A stretch of 50,824 nucleotides of DNA from JAZNQN01 sp045656005 (GCA_045656005.1 JAZOQG010000029.1:1-50824), one strand, 5' to 3'. Shown: positions 38,617-47,778, counted from the first letter of the stretch. Notes: generated by a model from the sequence alone, not told the origin. A program made the numbers and translations.

Positions 38617-40440
38617 TTGAATATTTCGGAAAAACTTGCGGCTTTGCCGGGACTCCCCGGGGTTTACATTATGAAAAATTCTGCAGGAACCGTAATTTAT
38701 GTAGGTAAGGCTAAAATTCTTAAAAACAGAGTAAGACAATATTTTCACGAAAGTGCAAATCATACCCCTAAGGTAAAAGCGATGGTATCAAATATTGCCG
38801 ATTTTGAGTATATAGTTTGTGACAGCGAGTTTGAAGCACTTTGTCTTGAAAGTAATCTTATAAAAAAATATCTTCCAAAATACAACATTCTTCTGAAAGA
38901 TGATAAACATTATCCTTATATAAAAATAGATATTAAAACAGATTATCCACAAATTAAACTTGTTCGTAAAATAGAAAACGATGGTGCAAGATATTTTGGT
39001 CCTTATCCCGGAAGGGGAACAGTAAAAAATACAATTAAAACAGTATCAAACATTTTTAAAATAGCCAGATGCAATAAAAAGTTTCCTCGCGATATCGGAA
39101 AGGGGAGACCGTGTCTTTATTATTCCATGGGCAAATGTCATGCACCTTGTCAGGGTACTATAACTTCAAGCCAATATAAAAAAACCTTCTTGCAAATTTG
39201 CAAATTTCTTGAAGGCAATCACAAAGAACTCATAGAAGTACTCCGCACAGAAATGGAAGAAGCGGCAGAGAAGCTCGAATTTGAAAAAGCATGCATTATA
39301 AGGGATAAAATTGATGCGGTAATGAAAATTGATGCATCACAAAAAGTTATAAGCGAAAAAACTATGGATGCTGATATTATAGCATCCGCAACAGATGATG
39401 AGGCAGGAGTTTTCCGTGTGTTCTTTATAAGGGGCGGAAAACTTTTGGGTGATGACACGTTCAGGGAAACGAGCAGTGCATATATTGACGATGAAACTGC
39501 ACTTGAAGGTTTTGTAAGAGCTTATTATGACAGCGATGTGTTTATCCCGTCAAATGTTTTTTTCAGAGTTTCCAAAGAATCGGAAGAAGGCTTTTCAAAA
39601 TGGCTTTCAGAGAAAAAAGGGAAAAGAGTTTTGGTCAGAACACCAGTTCGCGGTGAAATGAGAAAAATGCTTGAAATGGGAGAGAAGAACGCAAAGATAT
39701 CTCTTGCCCAATACAAGGTTGATTTGCTTTCAAAAGGCGCAAAGGAAAAGGCACCGAGAGAGCTTGCGGAATGTTTGGGACTATCACAGCCGCCCAAAAG
39801 GATAGAGGCTTACGATATTTCAAACACAGGCGGAAGTGAAAATGTTGCCTCTATGATTGTGTTTGAAAATGGAAAACCTAAAAAAAGTGAGTATAAAAAA
39901 TTTAAAATTAAATATATTGTAGGGTCTAATGATTATGACTGTATGAGAGAGGTGCTTTCAAGAAGATTTTTAAGATATCTTGACAATGATGAAGGCTTTT
40001 CGGTTTTGCCCGACCTTCTTTTGGTTGACGGTGGGCAGGGGCATGTCAATGCTGCATACGAAGCGTTGACAAACCTGGGTATAGAAGTTCCGCTTTTTGG
40101 AATGGCAAAGGATGACCACCATAAAACGAGACAGCTTGTGTCCATAAACGGTGAGGTGCAACTACCAGTTCAGAGTGCAGCATTTCGCCTTGTGGCATTT
40201 ATTCAGGATGAGGCACACCGATTTGCTATTACCTATCACAAAAATCTCAGAGGCAAAAAAAGTTTTGAAAGTGAGCTAGAGGGAATTGGCGGTGTAGGCG
40301 AAAAGAGAAGAAAGGCTTTGATGCGTCACTTTAAATCTATTAAAAAAATCAGGGAAGCAACACTCGAAGAACTTATGTCGGTTGACGGAATTGACAGAAA
40401 AACTGCACTTAATATTTTAAGTTTTTTTGTGAAAAAATAA
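38617..40440 (+). CDS. uvrC: Excinuclease ABC subunit C
   Basis: A 607-residue dual-incision nuclease. GIY-YIG domain at the N-terminus (LPGVYIMKN...VIYVGKAKILKNRVRQYF, ~13-45), the Cys-rich RPCLYYSMGKCHAPC, the UVR domain EAAEKLEFEKACIIRDKI (~211-228), the RNase H-like C-terminal nuclease with IEAYDISNTGG and LLVDGGQGH, and helix-hairpin-helix repeats (LEGIGGVGEKR, MSVDGIDRKTA). The start is TTG at 38617, 5 nt after GGGGGTGA; the frame is open further upstream but has no site or homology there. Confidence 0.97.
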   Translation: MNISEKLAALPGLPGVYIMKNSAGTVIYVGKAKILKNRVRQYFHESANHTPKVKAMVSNIADFEYIVCDSEFEALCLESNLIKKYLPKYNILLKDDKHYPYIKIDIKTDYPQIKLVRKIENDGARYFGPYPGRGTVKNTIKTVSNIFKIARCNKKFPRDIGKGRPCLYYSMGKCHAPCQGTITSSQYKKTFLQICKFLEGNHKELIEVLRTEMEEAAEKLEFEKACIIRDKIDAVMKIDASQKVISEKTMDADIIASATDDEAGVFRVFFIRGGKLLGDDTFRETSSAYIDDETALEGFVRAYYDSDVFIPSNVFFRVSKESEEGFSKWLSEKKGKRVLVRTPVRGEMRKMLEMGEKNAKISLAQYKVDLLSKGAKEKAPRELAECLGLSQPPKRIEAYDISNTGGSENVASMIVFENGKPKKSEYKKFKIKYIVGSNDYDCMREVLSRRFLRYLDNDEGFSVLPDLLLVDGGQGHVNAAYEALTNLGIEVPLFGMAKDDHHKTRQLVSINGEVQLPVQSAAFRLVAFIQDEAHRFAITYHKNLRGKKSFESELEGIGGVGEKRRKALMRHFKSIKKIREATLEELMSVDGIDRKTALNILSFFVKK

Positions 40441-40509
40441 AAAAACTCTTTACAAAATGCAAAATTTATAGTAACTTATATGTGTTAATTTAAAATTTCG
40501 GAGGTAAAA

Positions 40510-42561
40510 ATGGCTAAAAAACTTGTTATTGTTGAGTCACCTTCAAAAGCAAAAACAATTAAAGGATATCTCGGCAAAGGTTTCAGCGTTATGGCATCAA
40601 ACGGTCACGTTCGCGATTTGCCCAAAAGCCAGCTTGGTGTTGACACTGATGACTTTGAGCCAAAATATATAACAATACGCGGAAAGGGAGATTTGCTTTC
40701 AAAACTGAAAGCAGAAGCTAAAAATGCTGACAAGATTTATCTTGCAACTGACCCTGACCGTGAGGGAGAGGCAATTTCATGGCACCTTGCACAGGTTCTC
40801 GGAATGGACCTTAATGAAAAGTGCAGAATAACTTTTAATGAGATTACAAAGCCTGCAGTTACTGCGGCTGTAAAAGCACCCCGTGCGATAGATTTTAATC
40901 TTGTTGATGCCCAGCAGGCAAGAAGAGTGCTTGACAGAATAGTTGGGTATAAATTGAGTCCCCTTTTGTGGAGAAAAGTTAAAAAAGGGCTTTCTGCGGG
41001 AAGAGTTCAGTCAACGGCTTCAAAACTTATTGTTGACAGGGAAAGAGAAATTGAAAAATTTAAACCCGAAGAATACTGGACACTTTCGGCAAAACTTTGT
41101 GATGAAAATGGTAAAGCACCGTTTGAGGCAAAACTTTACGGAGTAGGCGGAAAGAAATATGTTCCTAAAACAAAAGCTGAAATGGACAAAGTTTTAGAAA
41201 AGATAGAAGGTGCAGCTTTTTCTGTGACTTCCGTGAAATACGGAGAGAAAAAGAAAACACCGCAGCCTCCGTTTATCACAAGCACAATGCAGCAGGAGGC
41301 ATCAAGAAAACTTGGTTTTTCACCAAGCAAAACTATGTCTGCGGCACAGGCACTTTATGAAGGTGTATCGGTTCCCGGGTATGGTGTTTTGGGTCTTATA
41401 ACATACATGCGTACTGATTCGTTGAGAGTTTCCAAAGAGGCAATGGACGAAAGCGCAGCATTTATAGGCGAAAAATTCGGAAAAGAGTTTCTTCCGGAAA
41501 AGCCACGATATTTTAAAACGAAAAAATCAGCGCAGGATGCTCACGAAGCTATAAGACCTTCAACTGTGAAAATTGAACCTGCATCACTTAAAAATATTTT
41601 GCCCTCTGACCAGTTTAAACTTTATAAACTTATCTGGGAGAGATTTATGGCAAGCCAGATGGCACAGTCCATATACGATACTGTTGCGGCAGAAATAGAT
41701 GCAAACGGATGTGCTTTCAGAGCAAACGGAGCAAAGATTAAATTTTCAGGTTTTGAAACACTCTATGGTGCAGATGATGACGAGAAAGACTTTAAGAAAA
41801 TCCCTGCTTTAAGTGTTGGAAGTGTTTTAAAGTGCAAAGAACTTGACCCCGAGCAGCATTTCACAGAACCTCCTTCAAGATACAGCGAGGCTTCTCTTAT
41901 TAAAGCACTTGAAGAAAAGGGAATAGGAAGACCGAGTACTTACGCACCTATTATAACCACAATTGTTTCAAAGGGATATGTTACAAGGGAGAAAAAACTC
42001 TTAAAACCAACAGAGCTCGGATATGTAACAGTTGACCTTATAAGTGAATATTTTAAAGATATTGTTGATGTTGAGTTTACTGCGGGAATGGAAGAAAAAC
42101 TTGACGGAGTTGAAGAAGGACAGTATCCATGGAAAAATGTTCTTCATGATTTTTATCCGCCTTTTGAAAAACTTTTGAATGTTGCGGATAAGGCAATAGG
42201 TAAAGTTGAGCTTACTTATGAGGAAAGTGATGTAAAGTGCGAGAAATGCGGCAGAATGATGGTGTATAAGCTCGGCAGATTTGGTAAATTTCTTGCATGC
42301 CCCGGTTTCCCGCAGTGCAGAAACACAAAAACTGTTGTTGTTGAAACGGGAGTTTCATGTCCGCAGTGCGGCAGCATGATTGTTGAAAGGAAGTCCCAAA
42401 AAGGAAAGAAATATTTCGCTTGCGAAAAAGGAAATGACTGCGGATTTATTTTATGGGATAAGCCTACCAAAAAGACCTGCGAAAAATGCGGAAGCATTAT
42501 GGTAGAAAAATTTGGTAAAGGCGGAAAGAGAATCGTTTGTTCAAATAAAGATTGTAAATGA
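40510..42561 (+). CDS. topA: DNA topoisomerase I
   Basis: A 683-residue type IA topoisomerase that relaxes negative supercoils. The Toprim domain opens with KLVIVESPSKAKTIKGYLG and has the D-x-D-x-E metal site ATDPDREGEAISWHL (~86-100). The active tyrosine is in YMRTDSLRV (~300). Three C-terminal zinc ribbons follow (CEKCGRMM...CPGFPQC, CPQCGSMI...CEKGNDC, CEKCGSIM...CSNKDC). CGGAGG precedes the ATG. A TTTACA at ~40450 with a weak -10 may be its promoter. A long hairpin lies right behind its stop. Confidence 0.98.
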   Translation: MAKKLVIVESPSKAKTIKGYLGKGFSVMASNGHVRDLPKSQLGVDTDDFEPKYITIRGKGDLLSKLKAEAKNADKIYLATDPDREGEAISWHLAQVLGMDLNEKCRITFNEITKPAVTAAVKAPRAIDFNLVDAQQARRVLDRIVGYKLSPLLWRKVKKGLSAGRVQSTASKLIVDREREIEKFKPEEYWTLSAKLCDENGKAPFEAKLYGVGGKKYVPKTKAEMDKVLEKIEGAAFSVTSVKYGEKKKTPQPPFITSTMQQEASRKLGFSPSKTMSAAQALYEGVSVPGYGVLGLITYMRTDSLRVSKEAMDESAAFIGEKFGKEFLPEKPRYFKTKKSAQDAHEAIRPSTVKIEPASLKNILPSDQFKLYKLIWERFMASQMAQSIYDTVAAEIDANGCAFRANGAKIKFSGFETLYGADDDEKDFKKIPALSVGSVLKCKELDPEQHFTEPPSRYSEASLIKALEEKGIGRPSTYAPIITTIVSKGYVTREKKLLKPTELGYVTVDLISEYFKDIVDVEFTAGMEEKLDGVEEGQYPWKNVLHDFYPPFEKLLNVADKAIGKVELTYEESDVKCEKCGRMMVYKLGRFGKFLACPGFPQCRNTKTVVVETGVSCPQCGSMIVERKSQKGKKYFACEKGNDCGFILWDKPTKKTCEKCGSIMVEKFGKGGKRIVCSNKDCK

Positions 42562-42563
42562 TT

Positions 42564-42598
42564 TTTTGGCAGATTATCACTTTGATAATCTGCCAAAA
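42564..42598 (+). other. 16-bp perfect hairpin between topA and trmFO
   Basis: TTTTGGCAGATTATCA (42564-42579) and its complement (42583-42598) with a 3-nt loop, starting 3 nt after the topA stop and ending 5 nt before the trmFO ribosome-binding site. There is no T run on either strand, so it is not a standard terminator. It may protect the topA 3' end or be a processing site. Confidence 0.75.
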
Positions 42599-42611
42599 TA
42601 ATGAGGTGAAT

Positions 42612-43880
42612 ATGGAGATTACAGTAATAGGCGGCGGACTTGCGGGATGTGAGGCTGCATGGGCTGCGGCAGAAAGAGGAAAAAAAGTAAGGCTTTTTGA
42701 AATGAAGCCTCAGAAATATTCGCCTGCACATAGCATGGAAGGGCTTTGCGAGCTTGTGTGCTCAAATTCTCTTAAGGCAGAGAGAATTGAAAGTGCAGGC
42801 GGTCTTTTGAAAAAAGAAATGGAGCATTTTGGCTCCGTAACAGTTTCCTCTGCTTACGAGGCGCAAGTGCCTGCGGGCGGTGCGCTGGCTGTTGACAGAG
42901 AAAAGTTTTCAGAGATTGTAACAGAGAAAATTATGTCTCACGAAAACATTGAGGTTATAAGAGAAGAAGTTACAAAAATCACCAAAGGAGGAAAAGTGAT
43001 AATTGCATGCGGGCCCCTTGTAGAAGGCGCAATGCGAGAGGAAATAGAAAATCTCTGCGGAGGGTATTTAAGTTTTTTTGATGCAGCGGCACCGATTGTT
43101 TCTCTTGACAGTATAGACATGGAAAGCGCATTTTTCGGTGCAAGGTATGGCAGAGGTGGAGATGACTATATAAACTGTCCGTTAAGCCGTGAGGAATACG
43201 AAATGTTTTACATGGAGCTTGTATCGGCAGAGCGTGCACCGATCCATGAAAGTATTGATGCACCAAAAGTGTTTGAAGGTTGCATGCCTGTGGAAATCAT
43301 GGCGGGAAGGGGTGCGGATACTCTGCGCTACGGTCCCTTAAAACCTGTTGGACTTCGTGACCCTCGTAAAGAAGACAAGCCTTATGCTGTGGTTCAGCTT
43401 CGTCAGGACAATAAAGAAGGAACACTTTACAACATTGTCGGTTTTCAGACGAATTTAAAATTCGGTGAACAAAAAAGAGTATTTTCGCTTATTCCTGCAC
43501 TTAAAGATGCAGAATTTGTGCGCTATGGTGTAATGCACAGAAATTTATTTATTGATTCACCACGTCTTTTAAATTCTGATTTTTCAATGAAGGAAAACCA
43601 AAACGTTTATTTTGCAGGACAAATCAGCGGAGTTGAGGGATATATGGAGTCTGCAATGAGCGGAATAATTGCAGGTATGTCTGCGGCAGGAGAACCCCCA
43701 AAACTTTCAAATTACACAATGATGGGTGCGATTTCAAATTATATTTCAGGGGGAAGCGTGGGAACATTTCAGCCAATGAATGCAAACTTTGGAATACTTC
43801 CGCCTCTTGAAGTGAGAATAAAAAATAAACAGGAACGATATATGGCAATGGCTAAAAGAAGTATTGAAACACTAAAGTAA
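42612..43880 (+). CDS. trmFO: Methylenetetrahydrofolate-tRNA-(uracil-5-)-methyltransferase TrmFO
   Basis: A 422-residue FAD- and folate-dependent enzyme that makes ribothymidine-54 in the T-loop of tRNAs. The dinucleotide fold VIGGGLAGCEAAW (~5-17) opens the protein. FEMKP, CSNSLKA (with the catalytic Cys region), YINCPLSREEY, the FEGCMPVE motif (second catalytic Cys) and the FAGQISGVEGYMESAMSGI segment are diagnostic for TrmFO as opposed to GidA. GAGGTGA lies 6 nt before the ATG. The order topA-trmFO is also found in Bacillus. Confidence 0.97.
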   Translation: MEITVIGGGLAGCEAAWAAAERGKKVRLFEMKPQKYSPAHSMEGLCELVCSNSLKAERIESAGGLLKKEMEHFGSVTVSSAYEAQVPAGGALAVDREKFSEIVTEKIMSHENIEVIREEVTKITKGGKVIIACGPLVEGAMREEIENLCGGYLSFFDAAAPIVSLDSIDMESAFFGARYGRGGDDYINCPLSREEYEMFYMELVSAERAPIHESIDAPKVFEGCMPVEIMAGRGADTLRYGPLKPVGLRDPRKEDKPYAVVQLRQDNKEGTLYNIVGFQTNLKFGEQKRVFSLIPALKDAEFVRYGVMHRNLFIDSPRLLNSDFSMKENQNVYFAGQISGVEGYMESAMSGIIAGMSAAGEPPKLSNYTMMGAISNYISGGSVGTFQPMNANFGILPPLEVRIKNKQERYMAMAKRSIETLK

Positions 43881-43890
43881 GGAGAAAACT

Positions 43891-44415
43891 ATGGAAATTT
43901 TAGCATTTATGCTTAGTATGGCAAGCCTTTTGTGTATGATTACATCATCTCTTATAAAAGGCAAAAATATGAAACTTATATTGGTATTGGTAGGTGCAGC
44001 AAACCTTCTTGTGGCACTTAGCTATTTTGTTCAGAGGCCTATGGCGGTAAACGGAGGTGTTTCATGCACAATAGGTGCGGTGATGTCACTTATAAATTAC
44101 TTTTTTGACAAAGACAATAAACCTGTTCCAAAGTGGCTTGTTGCAATATATGCAGTAGTGATTACGGGACTTAATTTGTCTGTTGCAAAAAGTGGGGCAG
44201 ACATGCTTACCATTATAGCAGGTCTTGTTTTTGTAATGAGCATCATTCAGAAAAACGGAAAAATGTTCAGACTTTACACAATAATTAATTTGGTTTTGTG
44301 GTGTACATACGACTTTTTTAAGCTCTCCTACGGACCGCTCGTTCAGCACACAATTCAGCTTTTATTTATAATTTTGGGTATGATTATACATGACAGAAAG
44401 AAAAAAGAATGTTAA
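43891..44415 (+). CDS. YgjV-like small multi-pass membrane protein
   Basis: A 174-residue protein with about six hydrophobic segments, beginning with a non-cleaved helix (MEILAFMLSMASLLCMITSSL). The pattern LLVALSYFVQRPMAVNGGVSCTIGAVMSLINYFFDK, then a paired C-terminal half, resembles the YgjV/IMP inner-membrane family, which has an internal two-fold repeat and no known function. It is 10 bp downstream of trmFO with AAGGAG, and is followed by a terminator. Confidence 0.6.
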   Translation: MEILAFMLSMASLLCMITSSLIKGKNMKLILVLVGAANLLVALSYFVQRPMAVNGGVSCTIGAVMSLINYFFDKDNKPVPKWLVAIYAVVITGLNLSVAKSGADMLTIIAGLVFVMSIIQKNGKMFRLYTIINLVLWCTYDFFKLSYGPLVQHTIQLLFIILGMIIHDRKKKEC

Positions 44416-44416
44416 A

Positions 44417-44450
44417 ACAAAAACTCAACTTTCGGTTGAGTTTTTGTTTT
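44417..44450 (+). terminator. Terminator after the YgjV-like gene
   Basis: ACAAAAACTCAAC/GTTGAGTTTTTGT, 13 bp, 5-nt loop, then a T run. Confidence 0.9.
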
Positions 44451-44460
44451 GCATATTGCC

Positions 44461-44489
44461 TTGCAAGTTGGATAAAATAATGGTAAAAT
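44461..44489 (+). promoter_or_regulatory. Promoter of the XRE-serine dehydratase gene
   Basis: TTGCAA (44461-44466), 17 bp, TAAAAT (44484-44489). The predicted start (~44496) makes the in-frame ATG at 44499 nearly leaderless, which supports the ATG at 44526. Confidence 0.6.
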
Positions 44490-44525
44490 AGACACATAAT
44501 GTATGTTCGAGAGGAGAAGGCTTTC

Positions 44526-45962
44526 ATGGCTTCATTAAATACACACGAAAAAATAGCATACTTCAGAAAAAAAGCAGGTCTTTCGCAGAAGGAACTTGGT
44601 CAGATGATAGGTGTATCGGACAGAGCGGTTTCAAAATGGGAGAATGGTTTGTCTCTTCCTAAAATGAGTTCTTTTTACAGACTTGCAAATATATTCGGCG
44701 TTTCGGTAGAACAGCTTTTGGCAGAAGGGGATACAACATCCGAAAACAAGAAGCCTAAAAACGGAATGGAGTCTATCAGGGAGATATATAAGATAGGTTA
44801 CGGACCGTCAAGTTCTCACACAATAGGACCTGAGAGTGCGTGCGAAATTTTTAAAAGTCGAAATATAGATTGCGATACTTTTAAGGTTACACTTTACGGC
44901 TCGCTTGCAAAAACGGGAATGGGCCACGGAACGGATATGGTAATAAAAAAGGTGCTTTATCCGAAAAAAGTTGAAATAGAATTTGACACTATGACAAAGG
45001 ATATTCCTCATCCAAACACATTTGATATTTATGCATATAAAAACGGAGTACTCCGGGACCATGCAAGAGTACTTAGTGTTGGCGGTGGCAGTTTTAAAAT
45101 AGAAGGCGAACCTGATGACCCAAAGAAAATATTTTATAAGCTTTCGCGTTTTTCCGATATTATGGACTACTGCAGAGAAAACAAGATAAGGATATGGCAG
45201 TATGTTGAAATGTGTGAAGGGAAAGAGATATGGGATTATCTCGCACTCGTGTGGGAAATAATGAAGGCGAGTATAGAAAATGGAATAACTGCTGAGGGAA
45301 AACTGCCAGGAAAACTCAACATTGACAAAAAAGCAAAATATCTATATGAACAAAAGCACATTGACGAAAGCCCTGAAACGAGAGAGAACAGAATTGTTTG
45401 TTCATATGCTTTTGCGGTGAGTGAAGAAAATGCATCAGGAGGAAAAATCGTTACAGCACCTACATGCGGTGCGGCAGGTGTACTTCCTGCAACTCTTTTA
45501 TATATTCAGGAGAAAAAAGGCATAAGCGATGAAACGATTATAAAAGCACTTGCGGTTGCAGGTATAATCGGAAACGTTATTAAAACAAACGCTTCAATAA
45601 GCGGAGCAGAGTGCGGATGCCAGGCGGAAATTGGCTCTGCGTGTTCAATGGCTGCTGCGGCGCTTTGCGAGATTTATGAAATGTCTTTGGGACAGATAGA
45701 GTATGCGGCTGAAATTGCAATGGAGCACCATTTGGGACTTACATGCGACCCGATTTACGGCCTTGTGCAAATTCCATGTATAGAAAGAAATGCTGTTGCC
45801 GCAATGCGAGCAATAAATGCAGTTAACCTTTCAAACTTCCTTTGTAAAACGAGAAAAATTTCTTTTGACCTTGTTGTTGATACAATGTATGAAACGGGAA
45901 AAAATCTGTCCCGTGAATATAGAGAAACAAGCGAGGGCGGACTTGCGAAACTATATATCTAG
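44526..45962 (+). CDS. L-serine dehydratase (iron-sulfur) with N-terminal XRE helix-turn-helix domain
   Basis: A 478-residue fusion. Residues ~8-65 are an XRE/Cro DNA-binding domain (LSQKELGQMIGVSDRAVSKWENGLSLP...). From ~80 comes a complete single-chain [4Fe-4S] serine dehydratase: the beta part with IYKIGYGPSSSHTIGP and GHGTD, then the alpha part with TAPTCGAAGVLPA, the Cys-rich ISGAECGCQAEIGSACSMAAAA, and the conserved GLTCDPIYGLVQIPCIERNA cluster region. It deaminates L-serine to pyruvate and ammonia. The added HTH suggests an enzyme that also binds DNA and may sense serine. The start is set by GAGGAG at 9 nt; the native subunit has no such domain in E. coli or Bacillus. Confidence 0.92.
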   Translation: MASLNTHEKIAYFRKKAGLSQKELGQMIGVSDRAVSKWENGLSLPKMSSFYRLANIFGVSVEQLLAEGDTTSENKKPKNGMESIREIYKIGYGPSSSHTIGPESACEIFKSRNIDCDTFKVTLYGSLAKTGMGHGTDMVIKKVLYPKKVEIEFDTMTKDIPHPNTFDIYAYKNGVLRDHARVLSVGGGSFKIEGEPDDPKKIFYKLSRFSDIMDYCRENKIRIWQYVEMCEGKEIWDYLALVWEIMKASIENGITAEGKLPGKLNIDKKAKYLYEQKHIDESPETRENRIVCSYAFAVSEENASGGKIVTAPTCGAAGVLPATLLYIQEKKGISDETIIKALAVAGIIGNVIKTNASISGAECGCQAEIGSACSMAAAALCEIYEMSLGQIEYAAEIAMEHHLGLTCDPIYGLVQIPCIERNAVAAMRAINAVNLSNFLCKTRKISFDLVVDTMYETGKNLSREYRETSEGGLAKLYI

Positions 45963-46033
45963 TAATGAAAAACAGACGGATTTGAATTTCATTTCCGTCT
46001 GATTGTTTTTTTGAAACTTTTTCAAAAAAATGC

Positions 46034-46062
46034 TTGACAAAATTACCCACAAGTGCTATACT
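46034..46062 (+). promoter_or_regulatory. Promoter of tRNA-Lys
   Basis: TTGACA (46034-46039), 17 bp, TATACT (46057-46062). Confidence 0.85.
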
Positions 46063-46080
46063 ATTCAAGTAGCCAAAAAT

Positions 46081-46156
46081 GCGCCATTAGCTCAGTTGGT
46101 AGAGCAACTGACTCTTAATCAGTGGGTCCTGGGTTCGAGTCCCCGATGGCGCACCA
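46081..46156 (+). tRNA. tRNA-Lys (anticodon CTT)
   Basis: 76 nt with encoded CCA. The acceptor GCGCCAT/ATGGCGC is fully paired. The D-loop has AGCTCAGTTGGTAGAGC, the anticodon stem is ACTGA/TCAGT with loop CTCTTAA (anticodon 46114-46116), and the T-arm has GGGTTCGAGTCCC. It reads AAG. Confidence 0.98.
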
Positions 46157-46160
46157 ACAA

Positions 46161-46188
46161 AAAAAGACACCTTGTGTGTCTTTTTCTT
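46161..46188 (+). terminator. Terminator after tRNA-Lys
   Basis: AAAAAGACAC/GTGTCTTTTT with a 5-nt loop and a further T-rich tract. Confidence 0.9.
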
Positions 46189-46202
46189 TTGTAATTATTT
46201 AT

Positions 46203-46247
46203 TTGACAAATTCCTAAATAAAGGTTATAATTATAATATGTTAGGAA
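46203..46247 (+). promoter_or_regulatory. rhaB promoter with flanking inverted repeat
   Basis: TTGACA (46203-46208), 17 bp, TATAAT (46226-46231). TTCCTAA (46211-46217) and TTAGGAA (46241-46247) form a perfect 7-bp inverted repeat around the -10 box, well placed for a repressor. Confidence 0.75.
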
Positions 46248-46287
46248 AATATGAGCAGGAAGTGCTCTTGGGATAAGGAGATTTTAT

Positions 46288-47742
46288 ATGAAGGCGTTAG
46301 CTTTTGATTTTGGTGCATCAAGCGGAAGAGCGATTATTGGTAGTCTGGAAAACGGGAAAATCACACTTGAAGAAATACATCGTTTTGACAACGAGCCGGT
46401 ACAGCTTAATGATGGGTTTTATTGGGATTTGCCAAGACTCTGGCATGAAGTAAAGCAAGGTCTTTTAAAGGCTGAAAAATATGGATATGAAAGCATTGGT
46501 GTTGATACATGGGGTGTTGATTATGCACTGATAGATAAAAATGGTAAAATTTTAGCGCTTCCTTATAACTATCGTGATGAGCGTACAATGGAACCTTTTC
46601 AAAAAGTGAATAACTCATATGATGAGAAAAAACTGTATGCTTTATCGGGAATTGAGAATATGAGTCTTAACACTTTGTATCAGCTCCTTGCCGAAAAAGA
46701 ATTTAATAGGGACATATATAATCTTGCTGAAAAAATTGTACTTATGCCCGATCTGTTTGGCTATCTGCTTACGGGGAAAATATATGCTGAGCGTTCAATG
46801 GCATCTACAACACACCTTTTAGAGCCTTACACAAAAGAATGGAACGTAAAGCTGATAGCTGATATGGGACTAGATATTGAAAAATTCCCTGCTTTGGTTG
46901 ATAGCGGTGAGATAGTTGGCAAAATGTCAGATAGACTTTGCAATGAACTTGGTATCTCGCCTAAAAATGTTGTAGCGGTTGCGGGTCATGACACTCAAAG
47001 TGCAATTGTAGCAGTGCCCACCAAATCAAAAGATTTTGTTTATATTTCATGCGGAACATGGAGCCTTTTTGGTACTGAACTTTCAGAGCCTTGCATAAGC
47101 GAAATTTCGGCAGGAATGAACATTACAAATGAAACAGGATATGCGCGGACAACATGCTTTTTGAAAAACATTATTGGGCTTTGGATGATTCAGGAAACAA
47201 GACGACAGTTTAAACGCGAAGGCAAAGAATATAGTTATGCTGACATGGAAATGATGGCAAGAGAGTCGCAAGGGTTTAAATCCTTTATAGACCCTGATGA
47301 TCCAGTGTTTGCAACGCCCGGAAATCAAACAGAGCGAATAAGAGAATTTTGCAGAAAAACAGGTCAGAGTGTTCCAAAAACAGATGGCGAAATTGTACGC
47401 TGCATCTACGAGAGCCTTGCTATGAAATATAAATACACATTTGAAAATCTTCAGGAGTGTACAGGTAAAACATTTGGGGCGATTCACATGGTTGGCGGTG
47501 GCACTAAGGACGGTTTTTTGTGTCAGCTTACTGCTGATGCTACTGAAACCCCGGTTGTTTCAGGCCCGATAGAAGCAACTGCAATGGGGAATATTGCAGT
47601 TCAGTTTATAGCATCGGGTGCCATTCGTGATTTGCAGGACGCGAGAGAGATTATTTCAAATTCATTCCCCGTAAAAGAATTTGAACCCGAAAAAAATGGC
47701 TTCTCTGAAAACTATGATAGATTTATAAAAATCTTGAGATAA
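46288..47742 (+). CDS. rhaB: Rhamnulokinase (FGGY family)
   Basis: A 484-residue sugar kinase. The N-terminal phosphate motif FDFGASSGRAI (~6-16), the GVDTWGVDYALID segment (~71-83, highly typical of rhamnulokinase), the FGGY signature region AGHDTQSAI (~231-239), SCGTWSLFGTEL, and HMVGGGTKDGFLCQLTADAT near the C-terminus. It phosphorylates L-rhamnulose to L-rhamnulose-1-P in rhamnose breakdown. No isomerase or aldolase gene is next to it, so the pathway is split across the genome. AAGGAG lies before the ATG. Confidence 0.92.
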   Translation: MKALAFDFGASSGRAIIGSLENGKITLEEIHRFDNEPVQLNDGFYWDLPRLWHEVKQGLLKAEKYGYESIGVDTWGVDYALIDKNGKILALPYNYRDERTMEPFQKVNNSYDEKKLYALSGIENMSLNTLYQLLAEKEFNRDIYNLAEKIVLMPDLFGYLLTGKIYAERSMASTTHLLEPYTKEWNVKLIADMGLDIEKFPALVDSGEIVGKMSDRLCNELGISPKNVVAVAGHDTQSAIVAVPTKSKDFVYISCGTWSLFGTELSEPCISEISAGMNITNETGYARTTCFLKNIIGLWMIQETRRQFKREGKEYSYADMEMMARESQGFKSFIDPDDPVFATPGNQTERIREFCRKTGQSVPKTDGEIVRCIYESLAMKYKYTFENLQECTGKTFGAIHMVGGGTKDGFLCQLTADATETPVVSGPIEATAMGNIAVQFIASGAIRDLQDAREIISNSFPVKEFEPEKNGFSENYDRFIKILR

Positions 47743-47778
47743 AATTAAGAACCGACTTTAAAGTCGGTTCTTAATTTT
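47741..47778. terminator. Bidirectional terminator between rhaB and the M20 peptidase
   Basis: A ~17-bp inverted repeat, AAAATTAAGAACCGACT with its complement, and a 4-nt loop. It overlaps both stop codons. Confidence 0.88.
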
